Of a stretch of 5,390 nucleotides of DNA, positions 3,077 to 5,390 are shown piece after piece. The DNA is from Acidobacteriota bacterium (GTDB lineage: Bacteria; Acidobacteriota; Terriglobia; Terriglobales; Acidobacteriaceae). Below the pieces are notes generated by a model. The model had not been told where the DNA came from, searched no databases, and worked only from the letters and a program-made list of their open reading frames with translations. A program made the position numbers and the translations under genes. The stretch spans positions 1 through 5,390 of the forward strand of contig JAJZFE010000087.1 of NCBI GenBank assembly GCA_021798655.1. Direction: 5' to 3'. Numbering within the stretch: position 1 is the first letter of the stretch; each line of letters begins with the position of its first letter.

Positions 3077-5390
3077 GCGGCAGGAAAGAAAACGCGGAGG
3101 GGACGGAGGCGGCGGAGGTTTCGCAGAGGTGTAAACCGCTGCGGCTGTCGGGGTCGCAGCCGTTTACGCAGCAGGTGGGCGTGTACATGATGATCGGTGA
3201 GCGGACGAATGTGGCGGGGTCGCCGAAGTTTGCCAAGCTCATCAAGGAAGGCAAATATGAAGAGGCGGTGAGCGTTGCGCGGCAGCAGGTAGAGAACGGC
3301 GCGAACGTGATCGACATCTGCATGGACGAAGGGATGATCGACGGCGTGGCCGCGATGACGCGTTATCTGCAGCTGCTGGGGAGCGAGCCGGAGGTGGCGA
3401 AGGCGCCGTTCATGGTGGACTCGTCGAAGTGGGAGGTGATTGAGGCAGGGCTGAAGTGCCTGCAGGGCAAGGGGATTGTGAACTCGATCTCGCTGAAGGA
3501 GGGCGAGGAGGTGTTCAAGCAGCGCGCGCGTGCGGTGCTGAAGTATGGCGCTGCGGTGGTGGTGATGGCGTTCGATGAGAACGGCCAGGCAGCGACGTAT
3601 GCGGAGAAGATTCGCATCTGTAAGCGGGCCTACGATTTGTTGGTGGAGGAGGTTGGGTTCCCGCCGGAGGACATCATCTTCGATCCGAACATCCTGACGG
3701 TGGCGACGGGGATGGAGGAGCACAACAACTATGCGGTGGACTTTATCGAGGCCACGCGCTGGATCAAGCACAACCTGCCGCACGCGAAGGTGAGTGGCGG
3801 CGTGAGCAATATCAGCTTCAGCTTTCGCGGCAACAACAAGGTGCGCGAGGCGATGCACTCGGCGTTTCTGTATCACGCGATTGCGGCCGGCATGGATATG
3901 GGCATCGTCAACGCCGGGATGCTGGAGGTGTATGAGGAGATTGAGCCGGAGCTGAAGGTGCTGGTGGAGGATGTGCTGCTGAATCGCAGGCCGGATGCGA
4001 CGGAGCGGCTGGTGGACTTTGGGGAGGCGCTGAAGGCGGAGGCTGGAAATGCAGATTCCTCCGCTGCGCTGCGGAATGACAAGAAGAATGAGGCGTGGCG
4101 GGGTGGGACGGTGGAGGAGCGGCTGAGCCATGCGCTGGTGAAGGGGATCGATGCGTATATCGACGCGGACACCGAAGAGGCGCGGGCGAAGCTGGGCCGG
4201 CCGCTGCTGGTGATTGAAGGGCCGTTGATGGACGGCATGAGCGTGGTGGGAGACCTGTTCGGGGCGGGCAAGATGTTTCTGCCGCAGGTGGTGAAGAGCG
4301 CGCGCGTGATGAAGAAGGCGGTCGCGTACCTGACACCGTTTATGGAGGCGGAGAAGGCGGCAATGATCGCTGCAGGCCAGGAGGTGAAGGCGCAGGGCAA
4401 GATCGTGCTGGCGACGGTGAAGGGCGATGTGCATGACATCGGCAAGAACATTGTGGGCGTGGTGCTGGCGTGCAACAACTTCGAGGTGATCGACATGGGC
4501 GTGATGGTGGCGGCCGAGAAGATCCTGGAACGAGCGAAGGAGGTACGCGCGGACATTATCGGGTTGAGCGGGCTGATTACGCCGTCGCTCGACGAGATGG
4601 TGCATGTGGCCAAGGAGATGGAGCGGCAGGGCTTCAAGCTGCCACTGCTGATTGGCGGGGCGACGACGAGTCGCGCGCATACGGCGGTGAAGATAGCGCC
4701 GCACTACTCGCAGCCTGTGGTGCACGTGCTGGACGCGAGCCGCGCGGTGCCGGTGACGACGAGCCTGTTGAGCGAGGACGGCAAGGATGAGTTTGTCTCG
4801 CAGCATCGCGCGGAGTATGAGGCGGTGCGGAGGCAGCACGCGGCTCCGAAGCAGGAGACGCTGCCGCTGGAAGAGGCACGCAAGCGACGGACGCCAATTG
4901 AGTTTGTGGTGGAAGACCTGGCGGTGCCGGAGGAGTTTGGCATCAAGGTGATGGAAGCGTTTCCGCTGAAGACGCTGCGCGAGTTCATCGACTGGAGCCC
5001 GTTCTTCCATACCTGGGGGATGAAGGGGCTGTACCCGCGGATACTGGACGATGAGCGGCAGGGGGCGGAGGCGCAGAAGCTGTTTGCGGATGGACAGAAG
5101 CTGCTGGACCGGATCGTTGCGGAGAAGTTGATTACAGCACGCGGCGTGTACGGGCTGTTTCGCGCGAACGCTGTGGGCGATGATGTGGAGCTGTACACCG
5201 ACGAGACGCGCGGCGAGGTGACGGCGACGCTGCACTTTCTGCGCCAGCAGACGGGACGCGATGGCGCGAAGCCGTGCCGATCGCTGGCGGACTTTATTGC
5301 GCCGCGCGAGACGCGGCTGCAGGACTCGATCGGCGCGTTTGCCGTGACGGCGGGGATTGGCGTGCATGAGCTTTGCGAGTCGTTTCGCAG
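3073..5390 (+). CDS. metH: Split methionine synthase, folate/cobalamin/reactivation modules (3' end outside window)
   Basis: This frame encodes 772 residues before the window ends and matches E. coli MetH from its second domain onward. After a polar, low-complexity start (1-24), the methyltetrahydrofolate-binding (pterin) barrel runs from about 25 to 300 ([17 protein letters not shown] 39-55, [16 protein letters not shown] 112-127, [11 protein letters not shown] 204-214, [15 protein letters not shown] 241-255). The four-helix cap follows (about 345-435, [17 protein letters not shown]), then the cobalamin domain with [12 protein letters not shown] (451-462). His454 is the lower cobalt ligand (E. 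coli His759); [11 protein letters not shown] (499-509) and GGATTSR (528-534) line the cofactor. The AdoMet-dependent reactivation domain begins near 625 and includes DWSPFFHTW (640-648), whose Asp matches the AdoMet-contacting Asp946 of E. coli; the later RxxxGY AdoMet motif lies beyond the edge. It shares homocysteine activation with the preceding gene, so both proteins must assemble or dock. The linker at 327-337 is encoded by a dispersed repeat copy. Confidence 0.95.
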   Translation, partial: MSGRKENAEGTEAAEVSQRCKPLRLSGSQPFTQQVGVYMMIGERTNVAGSPKFAKLIKEGKYEEAVSVARQQVENGANVIDICMDEGMIDGVAAMTRYLQLLGSEPEVAKAPFMVDSSKWEVIEAGLKCLQGKGIVNSISLKEGEEVFKQRARAVLKYGAAVVVMAFDENGQAATYAEKIRICKRAYDLLVEEVGFPPEDIIFDPNILTVATGMEEHNNYAVDFIEATRWIKHNLPHAKVSGGVSNISFSFRGNNKVREAMHSAFLYHAIAAGMDMGIVNAGMLEVYEEIEPELKVLVEDVLLNRRPDATERLVDFGEALKAEAGNADSSAALRNDKKNEAWRGGTVEERLSHALVKGIDAYIDADTEEARAKLGRPLLVIEGPLMDGMSVVGDLFGAGKMFLPQVVKSARVMKKAVAYLTPFMEAEKAAMIAAGQEVKAQGKIVLATVKGDVHDIGKNIVGVVLACNNFEVIDMGVMVAAEKILERAKEVRADIIGLSGLITPSLDEMVHVAKEMERQGFKLPLLIGGATTSRAHTAVKIAPHYSQPVVHVLDASRAVPVTTSLLSEDGKDEFVSQHRAEYEAVRRQHAAPKQETLPLEEARKRRTPIEFVVEDLAVPEEFGIKVMEAFPLKTLREFIDWSPFFHTWGMKGLYPRILDDERQGAEAQKLFADGQKLLDRIVAEKLITARGVYGLFRANAVGDDVELYTDETRGEVTATLHFLRQQTGRDGAKPCRSLADFIAPRETRLQDSIGAFAVTAGIGVHELCESFR
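4051..4083. repeat. Short palindromic dispersed repeat, copy 2 (inside metH coding sequence)
   Basis: This copy has the same ends as copy 1, GCAGATTCC (4051-4059) and GGAATGACAAG (4073-4083), around a 13-nt centre. ATTCC/GGAAT form the outer stem, and TCCGC can pair with GCGGA. It is read in frame as [11 protein letters not shown] (residues 327-337 of the second MetH protein), between the pterin barrel and the cap, where MetH linkers vary in sequence. Confidence 0.65.

Noticed and set aside
2302..5367. Minus-strand open frame of about 1020 codons opposite metH
   Set aside because: The product is Arg/His/Leu-rich with no domain logic and lies fully antisense to two well-recognised MetH modules; absence of stops follows from GC-rich codon use on the other strand.
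1..5390. CRISPR array, tRNA/rRNA gene, insertion sequence or phage module
   Set aside because: No regularly spaced repeats, tRNA-like cloverleaf, transposase motif or terminal inverted repeats were seen; apart from the short palindromes the window reads as ordinary chromosomal genes.

Overview
This window looks like a chromosomal fragment from a GC-rich Acidobacteriota species, most likely subdivision 1 (Granulicella/Edaphobacter/Terriglobus-like). The basis is recalled family resemblance of the NuoI and split MetH proteins, the GC-rich third codon positions, and a dispersed GCAGATTCC...GGAATGACAAG palindrome of a kind I associate with these genomes. No database search was possible, so the taxonomic call is an inference.

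Layout. (1) Minus strand, 1-729: the N-terminal 243 residues of a membrane transporter of the NRAMP (SLC11) superfamily, cut by the left edge. Its metal-site motifs are non-canonical. It is preceded on the same strand by a 50-codon gene (720-872) with a perfect Shine-Dalgarno sequence whose stop overlaps the transporter start. (2) 873-1360: a roughly 490-bp divergent intergenic region. It holds three inverted repeats that could fold in a minus-strand leader, a possible 28-residue leader peptide (1046-1132), and a dyad ATACCC-N5-GGGTAT (1190-1206) that strongly resembles operators of the CsoR/RcnR metal-sensor family. (3) Plus strand, 1361-1828: nuoI, a complete two-[4Fe-4S] subunit of respiratory complex I, standing alone without other nuo genes next to it. 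(4) 1829-1972: a strong hairpin at 1860-1881 and a short palindromic repeat. (5) Plus strand, 1973-3076 and 3073-5390: methionine synthase split into two genes. The first encodes the zinc-dependent homocysteine-binding module. The second, starting at a TTG that overlaps the first stop by 4 nt, encodes the methyltetrahydrofolate, cobalamin and start of the reactivation modules, and is cut by the right edge.

How they work together: the two metH genes are a translationally coupled pair for cobalamin-dependent methionine synthesis. The minus-strand cluster (operator, leader, small protein, NRAMP-like transporter) is best read as a possible metal-regulated transport operon. nuoI belongs to energy metabolism and has no evident functional tie to either neighbour.

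Most notable observations: the unlisted small gene coupled to the transporter, the altered NRAMP metal site, the CsoR-like operator ahead of that unit, and an in-frame copy of the dispersed palindrome inside metH, translated as part of an interdomain linker.
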